Shown here piece by piece: positions 27,729-37,977 of a DNA stretch of 64,000 nt; positions within the stretch are counted from its first letter, which is position 1, and every line of letters begins with the position of its first letter. The translations under genes were made by a program, and so were the position numbers. The notes under the pieces were generated by a model. The model was not told the DNA's origin and ran no database searches. It saw nothing but the letters and a program-made list of their open reading frames with translations. Origin of the DNA: JASGKO01 sp049840595 (lineage in GTDB: Bacteria > Verrucomicrobiota > Verrucomicrobiia > Chthoniobacterales > Chthoniobacteraceae); assembly GCA_049840595.1 (NCBI GenBank), contig JASGKO010000038.1, positions 124,001 through 188,000 on the forward strand, read 5' to 3'.

Positions 27729-27904
27729 GGGATGGGAGTTACAGGTTGGGGAACCATCACCCGCGGAGCCGGACAAGTTGGGAATCGAGGGGTGGCTGAG
27801 CGAGAAAGCCGCCGTTAAAGGGCGACCGGCCACAACCCGCAGGAGCCGCAAACAGTGATGGGGGATTACTGATTTACCGCCCTAATTTTCCACACTCGCC
27901 CCTC

Positions 27905-27948
27905 TGCGCACAAGAGCCGTTTCGCGCATCATAAGACGATATTACGCA
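27905..27948 (-). promoter_or_regulatory. Three-box operator upstream of the PL4 gene at 25284
   Basis: TGCGCA (27905-27910), CGCGCA (27923-27928) and TACGCA (27943-27948), spacers 12 and 14 bp. The first spacer, CAAGAGCCGTTT, is identical to that of the divergent operator at 28022-28065. It lies 177 bp before the start codon at 27728. Confidence 0.72.
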
Positions 27949-28021
27949 GGACAGCTTAAGTTTATAACCATAATCGACAATTTGTAAGTTAAAGTTTAAC
28001 GCACCGGTAGATACTAAAATT

Positions 28022-28065
28022 TGCGCATATTCCCCAAAAATTACGCAAAACGGCTCTTGTGCGCA
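28022..28065 (+). promoter_or_regulatory. Three-box operator upstream of the giant PL4 gene
   Basis: On the minus strand the boxes read TGCGCA (28065-28060), TGCGTA (28047-28042) and TGCGCA (28027-28022), spacers 12 and 14 bp, with CAAGAGCCGTTT as the first spacer. It mirrors the operator at 27905, so the 399-bp divergent region carries two copies facing outward. Confidence 0.72.
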
Positions 28066-28083
28066 GTGCGCGCGGACTATAAT
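28057..28083 (+). promoter_or_regulatory. Sigma-70-type promoter overlapping the operator
   Basis: A perfect -10 box TATAAT (28078-28083) lies 15 bp after a weak -35-like TTGTGC (28057-28062) that overlaps the gene-proximal TGCGCA box. A poor -35 covered by an operator is typical of AraC-family activation. The start codon is 45 bp downstream. Confidence 0.6.
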
Positions 28084-28127
28084 TTTTATAAATCCCATTA
28101 ACCCCAACCGCCCCAACAGATCCCCAC

Positions 28128-31100
28128 ATGAAGCTTAGCCAGAGCCTCTTGCCTTTTGCTGCCGTTTACACGGCAGTAGTGCTGTTTCTTTTTCCAACCT
28201 CCCCCGCAAAAGCCAATACCGCCGGTTCCGCCGGAGCCACCGGGACGGGAGCGAACGTCACGATGACGACCACCACTCGCAGCGGCGTTCCGTATAGCGT
28301 GATCTTGAACAACGGTATCGTCTCAGCCGAAATCAAGATCGCCACCGCGCAGTTGATCTATCTCAACTACAACGGCACCCAGTTTACGGACGGCTATTAT
28401 GCCAGCTCCAATGGCTGCTTTTACTGGCAGGGAACTTCTGGTTCCAGCGATACGCTGGTGACGGTGGCCGACCCGGCGACCAATGGCGGCAACTACGCGG
28501 AGATCGATCTTGAAGACCCGGCTGCCAACTCCGGTAACGGCGCGGATGCGCACCGGCATTTCACGTTGTTTCGCGGGGCCTCGGGCGTTTACGTGACGGA
28601 GATCATCACCCGCAGTTCCAGCATGGCGGCGGGCGGGGTGGACATCCCCAGCCTCACCGGAAAGCTCAATCTCACCCCGCTGAACTGGCTGGCTTCCGAT
28701 GGCTCGGGCTACGATGTTCGGAGCAACGCAACGCCACTCTCCGGCGACACCTCGATCGGCGGCGTGAACTCCTGCCCCAAGGAAGTATCGCTCATCACCA
28801 GTGGCTCGCTGGCCGGGCAGTTTGACTGCAAGTACAACTATGCGGGCGATCTGGGATCACTGGGAGTGACCGGAAGATGCGGGCCCAGCATGGGGATCTG
28901 GATCGTTCATCCCAGCAATGAATACTTCTGCAGCGGCCCGATGCATCGCGAGATTCTGACCCAGGATTCCAATCTCAACACCACCTTCGATGGCGTGCAT
29001 TTCACCTTCAACGACGATCGCAACTTTGCCGCCGGAGAGACCTGGAGCAAGGTCTGCGGGCCATTTTTCATTTATTTAAACAAAGTAGCGACTGGCACCA
29101 GCAATCCACAGGCCACCCTCTTTGCCGATGCGCAGGCGCAGGTGCAGGCGGAACGCGCGGCCTGGCCCTGCTCCTGGTTCACCGACAGCAACTATGTCCA
29201 AGCCTCCGGACGCGGCACCGTCACGGGCCAGATCGTCATTTCCGACAGTGGCAATCCAAATGCGTCCGCGGCAGGATTGCGGGTGGGCGTGGCGATTCAG
29301 CCCTCAACCACGGTTTCTCCGGCAACGGCGGACTTCCAGCAATTTGGCAAGAACTACCAGTTCTGGACCAAGACGGATAGCAACGGCAATTTCACGATTC
29401 CCAATGTGGTCGCGGGCTCCAACTACACCCTCTTTGCCTTCGGCCCGGGAGCGACCGGGCAGTTCCAATCGCAGGCCCTCACCGGGGCCACCATCCCGGT
29501 CGCGATCGCCTACCCGACCACGCAGTTTGCGGTGACGGTGACCGGCGGACAAACCACCAGCCTAGGGACCGTGACCTGGACGCCGACGCGGGTCGGCCCC
29601 ACCGTGTGGGAAATCGGGATTCCCGATCGCAACACGCAGGAGTTCCGCCACGGCGACGATTACTGGCATGGCGATTACGGTACGGCCTCGGCACCGGCGG
29701 AAAGCTGGGCCCCGTATCTGAATTACCGGCTCGATTTCCCCAATGGGTTGAACTATACAGTCGGCACCAGCCATTGGGCCAATGACTGGGACTACGCCGA
29801 GCCCTGCACCTTCGATCCAGCCACGGGAAACTGGAATAGCACGACGTGGACGGTGACCTTTAATATGCCGCAAGCCCCGGTTTCAGGCGCCCAGGCGTTG
29901 CTTTATCTTGGCATCGCTGCGGATAACACCGGCCCGGTCATCGTGAGCGTCAATGGCACGAACCTGGGCAGCACCTCGGGAGTGACGGCGACGCCGACTT
30001 CGATTTCCTCCACCGGCTTCTTCTCGTACTACGACAACGATGCGATGATCCGCATGTCCTCCCACGGCATCTTTTGCGATGAACGCATCACCTTTCCCGG
30101 GTCCCTGCTCAAATCGGGAACCAACACCGTGACCCTGAACATGCGCAAGGGTGGTTACTTTGCGAACAACTGTATGTACGACTACGTGCGGCTGGAGCTG
30201 GCGGGCTACATTCCTCCGGCCCCGGCCTCCGTCACCGCGATTGCAGGCAATAACCAGGTCGTGCTGCGCTGGCCCGCTGCGCCGGGAGCCACGAGCTACC
30301 GGGTGCTGCGCTCGACCACCAGCGGCACCGGCTACAGTGTGCTCGCAAGCGGCATCACCGGCCCGGTCAGCGGCAGCACGGCGGATACCGCCACCTACAC
30401 CGACACCACGGCGGCCAATGGCACGACCTATTATTACGCGCTGCAATCGGCCAACCCCGCCGGGACCAGCGTGATTTCCAGCGCCACCAGCACCACCCCC
30501 TCCGCCTCGGCTCCCGCCAGCCCGTCGGCCCCGACCGGCCTGGCGGCCACGGCTGGCGACACCCAGGTGGGCCTGAGCTGGACGGCATCCGCCAACGCCG
30601 CCTATTACCTGGTCGAGCGCAGCTCCACCAGCGGCGGCCCCTATACGATCATCAATACCAGCACGACGGGGAACACCTTCACCGATACCGGTCGCAGCAA
30701 CGGGACCACCTACTATTATGTCGTCGCGGCCGCGAATGCGAGCGGGACCAGCGGCGTCTCGGCGGAAGCCAGCGCCAGGGCTCTGCCTTCTGTTCCCTCC
30801 AGCGCGCCGGGAGGGCTCACCGCCAGCAACAGCGCCGGGCAGGTCGTGTTGAGCTGGACGCCAACGGCCAGCACCACCAACTACTTCGTCAAGCGCGCCA
30901 CCTCCAGCGGCGGCACCTATACGACGCTGAGCACCATTCCCGCGACCAGCAGCTATACCGACAGCAGCGCGGCGGCCAACACAACCTACTACTACACGGT
31001 CGCCGCGGCGAATCTGGCCGGGAACAGCGCCGATTCCAGTCCGGCGAGCATCACCACTCCGCCTGCGGCTCCGACCAATGTGGCCGCCACCGCGGGCAGC

Positions 31101-32897
31101 TCGAAGGTCACACTCACCTGGACCGCCTCCACTGGAGCCACCAGCTATGTGATCGGGCGCTCCACCACCACGGGCGGGCCTTACACCACCATCGCGGCGG
31201 CCGCGACCGGCACCAGCTATGTGGACAACACCGGAGTCAATGGGACGACCTACTACTACGTCATCGCCGCCACGGGCGCCGGTGGCACGGGCCTAAACTC
31301 CGCCGAAGTGAGCGCGGCCCCCATTGGCGTGACCACGCTGACCTGGAAAGGCAATGCGAGTTCGACCTGGGACACCGCCACCAGCAACTGGCTCAACGGC
31401 TCCACCGCCACCACCTACGCTGATACCTATGCGGTGAATTTCGACGACACCGCCACCACCACGACCGTAACGATCAGCGGCACCATGAGCCCGTTTTCGA
31501 CCCTGTTTAACAACTCGACCACGACTTATACGCTCACCGCCGCCACGCTCGCCGGCACGGGCGATCTCACCAAGCTGGGAACCGGCACGCTAAATATCAC
31601 CGGGACGGATACCTACAGTGGCGGCACGATCATCGGCGGTGGAAAAATCGCCATCACCGGTGGTACCACCAATGCGCAGAACGGCCTCGGCACCGGGACG
31701 ATCACCCTGCAGGGCGGCAACCTGGCCATGAATGGTTTTGGCAACAGCAGCAGCAGCACCTATGGCATCCTCGCCAATGCGATCAGTGTGCCTGATGGAG
31801 CGACCGGGCTGCTCCAGTTTCCGAAACGCGGTGGCCAATCCGGTGCCGTCACCGGCAACGGCACCTTCACCGTGCAGGTGAATTATGTCCGCGACGACAT
31901 CAGCGGCGACTGGTCGGCCTTCACCGGGCAGCTCAATATCATCCACACCAGCTCTGGAACTACGGTCGATAATTTTCGCCTTGCCAACAATACGGGCTTC
32001 GGCACGGCGGCAATCAATATCGGCCCCTACGTGTCGTTTTACACCACGCTCAATGCGAGCAATACCTTCACCATCGGCGAGCTCAGCAGCACCGATGCGA
32101 CCGGCAAGGTCTCCGGCATCACCCTCGATAACGGCACCCCTGGCAGCTACACCGCCACCTTCTCGGTCGGCGGACGCAATACCGACGCCACCTTTGCCGG
32201 CGTGATCAGCAATGGCGCGAGCCCCTCGGTAACCGCCATCTCCAAGGAAGGCACCGGCACCTGGACCCTCTCCGGCGCGAACACCTACACCGGGGCCACG
32301 ATCGTGGATGCAGGTACGCTTAAAATCACCGGCTCACTGACCGCCACCAGCTCGGTGACAGTGAATGACAGTTCCACCCTCAGCCTGAGCGGAGGCGCGA
32401 TTACTTCGACGGTCAATATTTTGAACGGCGGCATCCTCACCGGGAATGGCACGATTACCGGCAACCTCTCCAACGCGGGTACCATCTCCTGCGGCACCGG
32501 CTCCAATCTGGTCGTCACCGGCAACCTCACTAATACCGGGTTCATGCAATTCACGGCCGGCTCCGGCATCCAGTGCTCGGGCACGTTTACCAACTCGGGC
32601 ATCCTCGACGTCACCACCGGCTTGCAAACCCTGCCGGCGAACTTCGTGAACAACGGCACCGTTTACGATTCCAGCATGGTGAAGGTGCAGGACATTCAGC
32701 AATCCGGCGCGGTGATCCAGTTCACTCTGTTCACAATCTCCGGCCACAACTACCAACTCCAGCGCACCAGTTCCCTCTCCTCCATATCATGGTCCAACGT
32801 GGGGGCGGCGGTGGCAGGCAATGATACCGCCCAGACGCTGACTGATTCCAGCGCCGCCGGAACGCAGTATTTCTACCGAATCGTGGTTAATCCGTAA
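28128..32897 (+). CDS. Giant secreted PL4-like lyase with FN3 and PATR repeats
   Basis: 1589 residues. Signal peptide 1-29 (cleavage near AKANT). PL4 catalytic domain about 40-360 with CKYNYAGDLGSLG (likely catalytic Lys) and FCSGPMHREIL. Then an Ig-like domain (GRGTVTGQIVISDSGNPN, 365-490), a galactose-binding-like domain (WEIGIPDRNTQEFRHGDDYW...YDYVRLELAGY, 500-690), four FN3-like repeats (about 693-1065; each has SWTAS or similar and TTYYYVVAA), and autotransporter-associated beta-strand repeats (LTKLGTGTLNITGTDTYSGG near 1145, ISKEGTGTWTLSGANTYTG near 1370). A shared C-terminal module follows (FVNNGTVYDSS...GHNYQLQRTSSL...YFYRIVVNP). No beta-barrel and no PEP-CTERM. It is probably a surface-displayed rhamnogalacturonan lyase on a long stalk. 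Confidence 0.88.
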   Translation: MKLSQSLLPFAAVYTAVVLFLFPTSPAKANTAGSAGATGTGANVTMTTTTRSGVPYSVILNNGIVSAEIKIATAQLIYLNYNGTQFTDGYYASSNGCFYWQGTSGSSDTLVTVADPATNGGNYAEIDLEDPAANSGNGADAHRHFTLFRGASGVYVTEIITRSSSMAAGGVDIPSLTGKLNLTPLNWLASDGSGYDVRSNATPLSGDTSIGGVNSCPKEVSLITSGSLAGQFDCKYNYAGDLGSLGVTGRCGPSMGIWIVHPSNEYFCSGPMHREILTQDSNLNTTFDGVHFTFNDDRNFAAGETWSKVCGPFFIYLNKVATGTSNPQATLFADAQAQVQAERAAWPCSWFTDSNYVQASGRGTVTGQIVISDSGNPNASAAGLRVGVAIQPSTTVSPATADFQQFGKNYQFWTKTDSNGNFTIPNVVAGSNYTLFAFGPGATGQFQSQALTGATIPVAIAYPTTQFAVTVTGGQTTSLGTVTWTPTRVGPTVWEIGIPDRNTQEFRHGDDYWHGDYGTASAPAESWAPYLNYRLDFPNGLNYTVGTSHWANDWDYAEPCTFDPATGNWNSTTWTVTFNMPQAPVSGAQALLYLGIAADNTGPVIVSVNGTNLGSTSGVTATPTSISSTGFFSYYDNDAMIRMSSHGIFCDERITFPGSLLKSGTNTVTLNMRKGGYFANNCMYDYVRLELAGYIPPAPASVTAIAGNNQVVLRWPAAPGATSYRVLRSTTSGTGYSVLASGITGPVSGSTADTATYTDTTAANGTTYYYALQSANPAGTSVISSATSTTPSASAPASPSAPTGLAATAGDTQVGLSWTASANAAYYLVERSSTSGGPYTIINTSTTGNTFTDTGRSNGTTYYYVVAAANASGTSGVSAEASARALPSVPSSAPGGLTASNSAGQVVLSWTPTASTTNYFVKRATSSGGTYTTLSTIPATSSYTDSSAAANTTYYYTVAAANLAGNSADSSPASITTPPAAPTNVAATAGSSKVTLTWTASTGATSYVIGRSTTTGGPYTTIAAAATGTSYVDNTGVNGTTYYYVIAATGAGGTGLNSAEVSAAPIGVTTLTWKGNASSTWDTATSNWLNGSTATTYADTYAVNFDDTATTTTVTISGTMSPFSTLFNNSTTTYTLTAATLAGTGDLTKLGTGTLNITGTDTYSGGTIIGGGKIAITGGTTNAQNGLGTGTITLQGGNLAMNGFGNSSSSTYGILANAISVPDGATGLLQFPKRGGQSGAVTGNGTFTVQVNYVRDDISGDWSAFTGQLNIIHTSSGTTVDNFRLANNTGFGTAAINIGPYVSFYTTLNASNTFTIGELSSTDATGKVSGITLDNGTPGSYTATFSVGGRNTDATFAGVISNGASPSVTAISKEGTGTWTLSGANTYTGATIVDAGTLKITGSLTATSSVTVNDSSTLSLSGGAITSTVNILNGGILTGNGTITGNLSNAGTISCGTGSNLVVTGNLTNTGFMQFTAGSGIQCSGTFTNSGILDVTTGLQTLPANFVNNGTVYDSSMVKVQDIQQSGAVIQFTLFTISGHNYQLQRTSSLSSISWSNVGAAVAGNDTAQTLTDSSAAGTQYFYRIVVNP

Positions 32898-33037
32898 AAG
32901 ATTACCCCCCCGGCAGTCTTAAGATCGGCCATAGGAGCAATTCCTAACTGGAGAGATCTATTCATCTTCTAATAAAACTTTCCTGAAACAAAATCGGCAA
33001 GATGGGGTTATAGTCCGCAAGTTCCCAACACCCCAAA

Positions 33038-36000
33038 ATGCACCCCAACTCTCGCGCTGCAGTGCGTCTTGCTGCTGTCCAGCTTGCTGCCGTCATGGCT
33101 TGGCTATGGCTGCAAGCTTTCTTCCTCACTCCGAAGACCCTCGCCAATATCCCCGGTGGTGGCACCGGGACTGGCGCGGCCGTTACGATTACAGATAATG
33201 GCACCACCGTGACCATGGCCAATGGGCTCGTCTCCATCCTCATTACCAAGACGAGCGGCACCATCACCTCGATCAATTATACCTACAACAACAGCGGGAC
33301 CTCGACGACGACCCAGGTGTTGTCCGGCGGTTCCAGCGGTGGTGAATTGTACTGGCTGGAAAACTCCGGCTCCTTCCTCGCCGGGCCGTTCACGGAAACC
33401 GTGGTCTCCAACACCGGTGATTACGCGGAAATCAGCCTCTCCTACGCCTCGTCCACCAGCGGGGTGATGGAGATCTCCATTACTCCATGCTTCGCGGCTC
33501 TCCCGGTTTTTACGCAACCGCGATTCTGACCCATCGTGCCCAGGATGCGAGTCTCTACATCACCCTGCGTCCCAATATCTATGCAGGCAGCATCTTCAAC
33601 TGGATGAGCGTGGATGCGAACCGCAACAAGTTGATGGAAGTCTCCAGCGGCTCCACCACCATCACCTGCCCGACCTCCCCGGTTGAAAACTACCTGTGGA
33701 CCAATGGTGTTTACCAGGGGCTTTACGAGGACAAATATAAATACTCCGCCAATCTTTACTCACTGCTCGGTTGGGGCTGGAGCAGCGTCACAACGACCAA
33801 CCCCGTCTTCACTGGCAAAAACATCGGCATCTGGAACTTGAACCCGAGCTCGGAAGCCTATCCAGCCGGGCCGTTGAACCGGTCGCTAATGGAACATATC
33901 GGCACTACGATCCTGAACGTTTACACGGGCAATTACTACGGCCTGGGTAGTGATGGAACGTTGAATGCCGCTGAGGTCTGGTCGAAGACCTACGGCCCTT
34001 ATTTCTATTACCTCAACAACGTCTCGACCAGCATCACCGATCCCACTCAAGCCTCCCAGGCACTGTATGCCGATGCGCTGGCCCAAGGGGCGGCCGAAAA
34101 ATCCGCGTGGCCCTACTCCTGGTTTTCCAATTCCAACTACGTCGCGGCGTCTGGACGTGGAACCGTCACCGGCCAGATGGTCATTTCCGACAGCGGCAAC
34201 CCCAATGCCTCAGCGGCCAATCTCTGGGTCGGCGTGGTGCAACAAAATACTGCCAGCCCCAACTACGATTTTCAGGAATGGACGAGGCCATACCAGTATT
34301 GGGTAAAGACCGATGCGAATGGAAACTTCAGCATCCCCAATGTGATCGCCGGGACCAATTACACACTCTGGGCTTTTGGCCCGGGCGCGGCGGGCACCTT
34401 CATGTCACAGGCCCAGACTGGTGGAAATCCTCCATTGATTTACAACCTCCCGACCACGCCGTTCAGCGTCACGGTGACCGGCGGATCGACCACCGCGCTG
34501 GGCACGGTCACCTGGACGCCCAGCCGCTCTTATCCCACCGTGTTTGAGATCGGTTATCCCGACCGCACGGCGGCCAAGTTCAAGCATGGCGACGACTTCT
34601 TCATCGGCGATCCCGGAGCCAGTCCCACCGCTCCCAGCGCGGTGTGGACGAAGTTCATGGAGTATCCCAACGATTATCCCAGCGGTCCGAACTACCTCGT
34701 CGGCACCAGCCGCTGGGCGACGGACTGGAACTTCATCCAGCCTTCGGTTTACAGCAGCACGAACACCTGGAATACCTCGAGTTCCAACATCACCTTCTAT
34801 CTTCCCACGGGAACCTCCACCGCTGGCAACGCCTCGCTCTATCTCGGCCTCGCTTCGGATTATTACGCGGCGATGATCATCACCATCAACGGCAAGAACG
34901 TCAGCACCCTGAGCGGGTTGACCGGCACACCGACTACGTCCGTTCCAAGCACCGGCTATTACGTGGGCTACGGCGGCAGCGATGGCAGCATTCGCGAGGG
35001 CAACAACGGTGCGTTCTCCGACGAACGACTTACCTTCCCCGCCAGCGTGCTGAATACCGGAACGACCGCGAATACGATCAACATCGCCTTCCGCCAGATC
35101 GGCGGCAGTTATTTTGCCGACCATGCGATGTATGATTACATCCGCCTCGAACTGGCGAACTACGTCCCACCAGCTCCATCCACCGTCAATGCCTACGCGG
35201 GCAACAACAGCGTGCTGGTGACCTGGCCCGCAGTGCCCGGCGCGATGAGCTACAAAGTTCTGCGCTCCACCACCAGTGGCAGCGGCTATTCCGTGATCGC
35301 CTCGAATGTCACCGGGCCGGTGAGCGGGAGTGGACCTGGCTATGCAACCTACCTGGATACGACGGCGAGCAACGATACGCCCTACTATTATGTGGTGGAA
35401 TCCGTCAACCCGACCAACTCCAGCACCAATTCGGCTCAAAGCACGGCCGTTACCCCTTCGTCGAGCGCCCCGGCTTCGTCGCCGTTGGCCCCCACGGGCC
35501 TGACCGCCAGCGCGAGCAGCCATACGGTAAACCTGAGCTGGACCGCCTCCAGCGGGGCGAACTACTACACGGTCAAACGCTCCACCCTCGCCCCCACCGG
35601 CGTCGGCACTTACAACACGCTCAGCACCATCACCCTGAGTAATTCCACCCTCACCACGAGCTATACCGATACCACACCGTCCAATAGCAGCATCTACTCC
35701 TACACCGTCGAAGCAACGAATGCCGCAGGCACCAGCTCCGATGCCACGGCGGCCATGGCGCAACCGCTGGATGTCGCACCGACCGCGGCTCCCGGCACGT
35801 TCACCGCTACGGCCCTGCAAACCACCAGCACAGGCAGTGTCACCTTGAATTGGTCGGCCGTATCCGGCGCGACCGGTTATGTCTTGCAACGAGCCACGGC
35901 CTCCGCTGGACCTTATACGCTGATTTATACCACGGCCTCACTCACCGCCACGGATACCGGCCTCACCGCGAATACGACTTATTACTATCAGGTCGCGGCA

Positions 36001-37941
36001 ACGAATAGCGGCGGCACCTCAGCCTTCGTCACCGCCAGCGCCACCATTCCACCCTCGGCCCCGACCAATGTCGTCGCGACCCCGGGCAGTTCCAAAGTGA
36101 CTCTCTCCTGGACAGCCGCCACCGGAGCCACCAGCTATGTGATTGGTCGGGCCACGACCACCGGCGGCCCCTATACCACCATCGCCAGCGCCGCCACCGG
36201 CACCAGCTATGTGGATAGCACGGCGTTGAACGGCGTCACTTATTACTACGTGATCGCCTCCACCGGCACCGGAGGCACGGGGGTCAACTCGACCGAGGTC
36301 AGTGCGGCCCCGGCGGGCACCACCAATCTCACCTGGGCCGGCAAGGCCAGTTCCACCTGGGACACCACCAGCCTTAACTGGCTGAATAGCGGATCGACCG
36401 TCGCCTACACCAACGGAACCAGCGTGACCTTCGACGATACGGCGACCAATGTCACCGTCACCATCAGCGGCACGCTCACCCCGGGCTCGGTCGTCTTCAA
36501 CAACTCCACGAATACCTACACCTTGACTGCCGCCACCCTCGCCGGCACCACCACGCTCAGCAAGCTGGGCACCGGCAAGCTGAACATCACCGGCACCGAT
36601 ACCTATAGCGGCGGCACAACGATTGGCGGCGGCACGATTGCCATCACCGGCAGCACCTCCAATGCGCAGAACGGCCTGGGCACCGGCACGATCACACTCC
36701 AGGGCGGAACACTCATTTTGAGTGGGACCACCAGCACCAGCAACTACGGGGTGCTGGCGAATGCGATCAACGTTCCCGCCGCGTCCACCGGGACCATCCA
36801 GTTTATGGAACGCGGCGGCCAGTCCGGCGCCGTCACCGGCAGCGGCACCCTCACCGCCCAGGTGAATTACATTCGCGACGACATCAGCGGCGACTGGTCG
36901 GGCTTCACGGGCCAGCTGAATATCACCCGTACGCGCACCGGCACGAATGTGGACAACTTCCGCATCAACAAGAATACCGGCTTCAGCACTGCGGCAATCA
37001 ACCTCGGCCCTTACACCCAGCTCTCCACCGAGTTGAATGCCGCGAACAGTTTCACCATCGGGGAACTGAGCAGCACGGATGCCACCGCCTCACTGGCCGG
37101 GATCAATAATTACAACAGTTCCACGGTCGGAAGCTATACGGCGACCTACGTGGTCGGCGGTCGCAATACCGATGCCACCTTTGCCTCGCCGATCACCAAT
37201 GGCCTGAGCCCCAGCATCACAGCCATCACCAAGACCGGCACCGGGACCTGGACGCTCTCCGGCGCGAATACCTACACCGGTGCGACCACCATCAACGGCG
37301 GCACGCTCAACATCACCGGCTCCCTCTCGGGAACCAGCGGCATCGCGGTGGCCAATGGTGGAACGCTCGCCATCGTAGGCACGGTCTCCAGCAGCGTGAG
37401 CATGAGCAGCGGCGGGACGATCACCCTCGCCGGGGGAACCCTCACGGTTTCCACCCTCACCATCCCGAGCGGCGGCACGTTGAATGGCTACGGTACCATC
37501 ACCGGCAATCTTTCCAACGCGGGAACGGTCTCCTGCGGCACCGGGTCGAACCTGATCGTGAATGGCAGCATCACCAACACCGGCTTCATGCAGTTCACCG
37601 CCGGCTCCGGCCTGCAGTGCTCGGGCACCTTTACCAACTCCGGCATCCTCGACGTGATCACCGGCCTGCAGACGCTGCCTGCCAACTTCGTCAACAACGG
37701 CACGGTTTACGATTCGTCCTCGGTAAAGGTCCAGCAGATCGACCGCGCGGGCTCCATCATTCAATTCACGATCATGGCCCTCCAGGGCCATAATTACCAG
37801 CTCCAGCGCACCTCGTCGCTCGCTTCGCCTACCTGGGTGAACGTGGGCTCCGCAGCCGCGGGTGGCAATAGCGCCATCAGTCTTACCGATAGCAGTGCGA
37901 CGGATACCCAGTATTTTTACCGGATCGTAGTCACGCCGTAG
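33038..37941 (+). CDS. Giant secreted PL4-like lyase with FN3 and PATR repeats, one frameshift
   Basis: Reconstructed length is 1633 residues, paralogous to the product at 28128. The first 148 residues (signal peptide, then TITDNGTTVTMANGLVSILI) are in one frame and the rest in another. At 33473-33477 an extra TC breaks GVMEI from HYSMLRGSPGFY; the PL4 gene at 595 has LDIHYALTRG at this place, which supports a 2-base insertion. Order: PL4 domain with DKYKYSANLYSLLGWGW, Ig-like, galactose-binding-like (FEIGYPDRTAAKFKHGDDFF), four FN3-like repeats, PATR repeats (LSKLGTGKLNITGTDTYSGG, ITKTGTGTWTLSGANTYTGA), and the C-terminal module (GHNYQLQRTSSL). It follows its paralog by 140 bp. Another start downstream of the lesion is possible but would lose the signal peptide. 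Confidence 0.85.
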
Positions 37942-37977
37942 AACGAGCCACGGCAAGGCTTTCGATGATTTTGAAAA

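Noticed and set aside
30200..31330. Tandem similar segments as a CRISPR-like or simple DNA repeat array
   Set aside because: They are FN3-like protein repeats of about 85-100 codons with diverged DNA, not identical short repeats with spacers.
34405..35889. Minus-strand frame of 494 codons inside the giant PL4 gene
   Set aside because: Shadow of FN3 repeats; Gly/Arg-rich, no motif, no start context.
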